DNA from: a virus
Direction: 5' to 3' (one strand)
DNA length: 27,270 bases
IMG/VR virus record: IMGVR_UViG_3300020122_000156
Coordinates: 1-27,270 of that record
Below, one piece after another: positions 26,862 through 27,270 of this stretch (the first letter of the stretch is position 1; the number at the start of each line of letters is the position of its first letter). Below the pieces are notes generated by a model, which made no database searches, was not told the origin of the DNA, and was given only the letters and a program-made list of their open reading frames with translations. Made by a program: the position numbers and the translations under genes.

Positions 26862-27270
26862 TTCCCTTCACGCAGTTCACCCATCTCTTGGCGACGCGCT
26901 TTGCTGGACAACTCCTGGAGGGCGACCATACACCCAACGGGCAGGCCTGCCTCTTGGAAGCCGCGCATGCGGTCCTGGAGGAGCCCTGGTCGGATGCGCC
27001 GACGCACTGGCCGGATCTCCGGCCGCTCAATGATGCGTGCTGGTCGTCTGCCGCCGTGCGGACACAGCATCTCGTGCCGGTGCTAGAAGCCTACTGGGAG
27101 TGGGGGGAATGGTCCTCGTCACGTCGTCAGAGGGTGATCGCGCAGGTGTGCCTCCTCACGGTCACTCGACTCATTGCCGAGTTACCGGGTCTGGAGGAGG
27201 CGGGGCGCCAGCCGTGTCGCGCCGCGCGCACGCTCAACGAGGCGGCGGCGGCGGCGCGGGCGGTGCGGGC
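26858..27270 (+). CDS. Early hypothetical protein (3' partial)
   Basis: Open for 137 codons to the right edge from an ATG with AAGGAGG four bases upstream, coupled to the regulator gene. Helical, with GQACLLEAAHAVLEEPWSD, WPDLRPLNDACWSS and a RRQRVIAQVCLLTVTRLIAEL helix. A similar layout (LNDA...W plus R...LVPV) occurs in many small phage and prophage proteins of unknown role. The end is not in the window. Confidence 0.55.
   Translation, partial: MIPFTQFTHLLATRFAGQLLEGDHTPNGQACLLEAAHAVLEEPWSDAPTHWPDLRPLNDACWSSAAVRTQHLVPVLEAYWEWGEWSSSRRQRVIAQVCLLTVTRLIAELPGLEEAGRQPCRAARTLNEAAAAARAVR

Noticed and set aside
1-27270. tRNA genes, CRISPR arrays, insertion sequences, attachment sites
   Set aside because: None was found by eye: no spaced direct-repeat array, no transposase, no integrase and no cloverleaf-like segment. 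An attachment site cannot be judged without the host sequence.
1-27270. General stop-codon reassignment
   Set aside because: TAA, TAG and TGA all end well-supported genes with tight overlaps (for example ATGA and TAATG junctions), so the in-frame stops found must be local events.

Overview
This window is a piece of a tailed double-stranded DNA virus (Caudoviricetes), either a free phage or a provirus. Evidence: a large terminase with ATPase and nuclease motifs, a P22-type portal, a scaffold, an HK97-type capsid protein, an adaptor-like and a nozzle-like tail protein, several Gly/Gln-rich virion proteins and a lysis cassette, all tightly packed with ATGA/TGATG overlaps. No tape-measure or tail-sheath gene is visible, so a short-tailed (podovirus-like) particle is most likely. 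The host is a bacterium with GC-rich DNA and good AGGAGG-type ribosome sites. An O-antigen polymerase/ligase-like gene hints at a Gram-negative host, but I cannot name it.

Layout. Positions 2-1212 (+): a membrane Wzy/WaaL-like protein cut by the left edge, plus two tiny membrane or secreted proteins. They converge on the late genes. Positions 1209-24029 (-): one long late block, read right to left. It begins with small membrane proteins and a candidate small terminase (23807-23152), then the large terminase, zinc-ribbon mini-proteins, portal, a GNAT acetyltransferase and two small genes, ending in a strong intrinsic terminator (17404-17365). The block continues with a damaged stretch (17349-16902), a collagen-like protein, scaffold, capsid, adaptor, nozzle, tail and internal virion proteins, fibre and spike proteins, a secreted FN3 protein, an M15 endolysin and two holin-like proteins.

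Positions 24038-24105 hold a back-to-back pair of strong sigma70-type promoters. The rightward one drives the early block (+): a zinc ribbon, a replication initiator with an origin-like stretch inside it, small proteins and a DNA N6-adenine/N4-cytosine methyltransferase. A second rightward promoter (26435-26463) drives another zinc-binding protein, a ribbon-helix-helix regulator and a gene running off the right edge.

Most notable: (i) promoters placed so that the predicted +1 falls on or beside an ATG, suggesting leaderless mRNAs; (ii) an in-frame TAA splitting an internal virion protein and an in-frame TGA at codon 3 of a small gene, both explainable as single C-to-T changes or as recoding; (iii) seven small Cys-rich zinc-binding proteins spread through the structural and early genes; (iv) a triplicated 15-bp repeat inside the methyltransferase; (v) the phage-borne O-antigen enzyme. 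All functional assignments rest on reading motifs by eye; no database search was possible.
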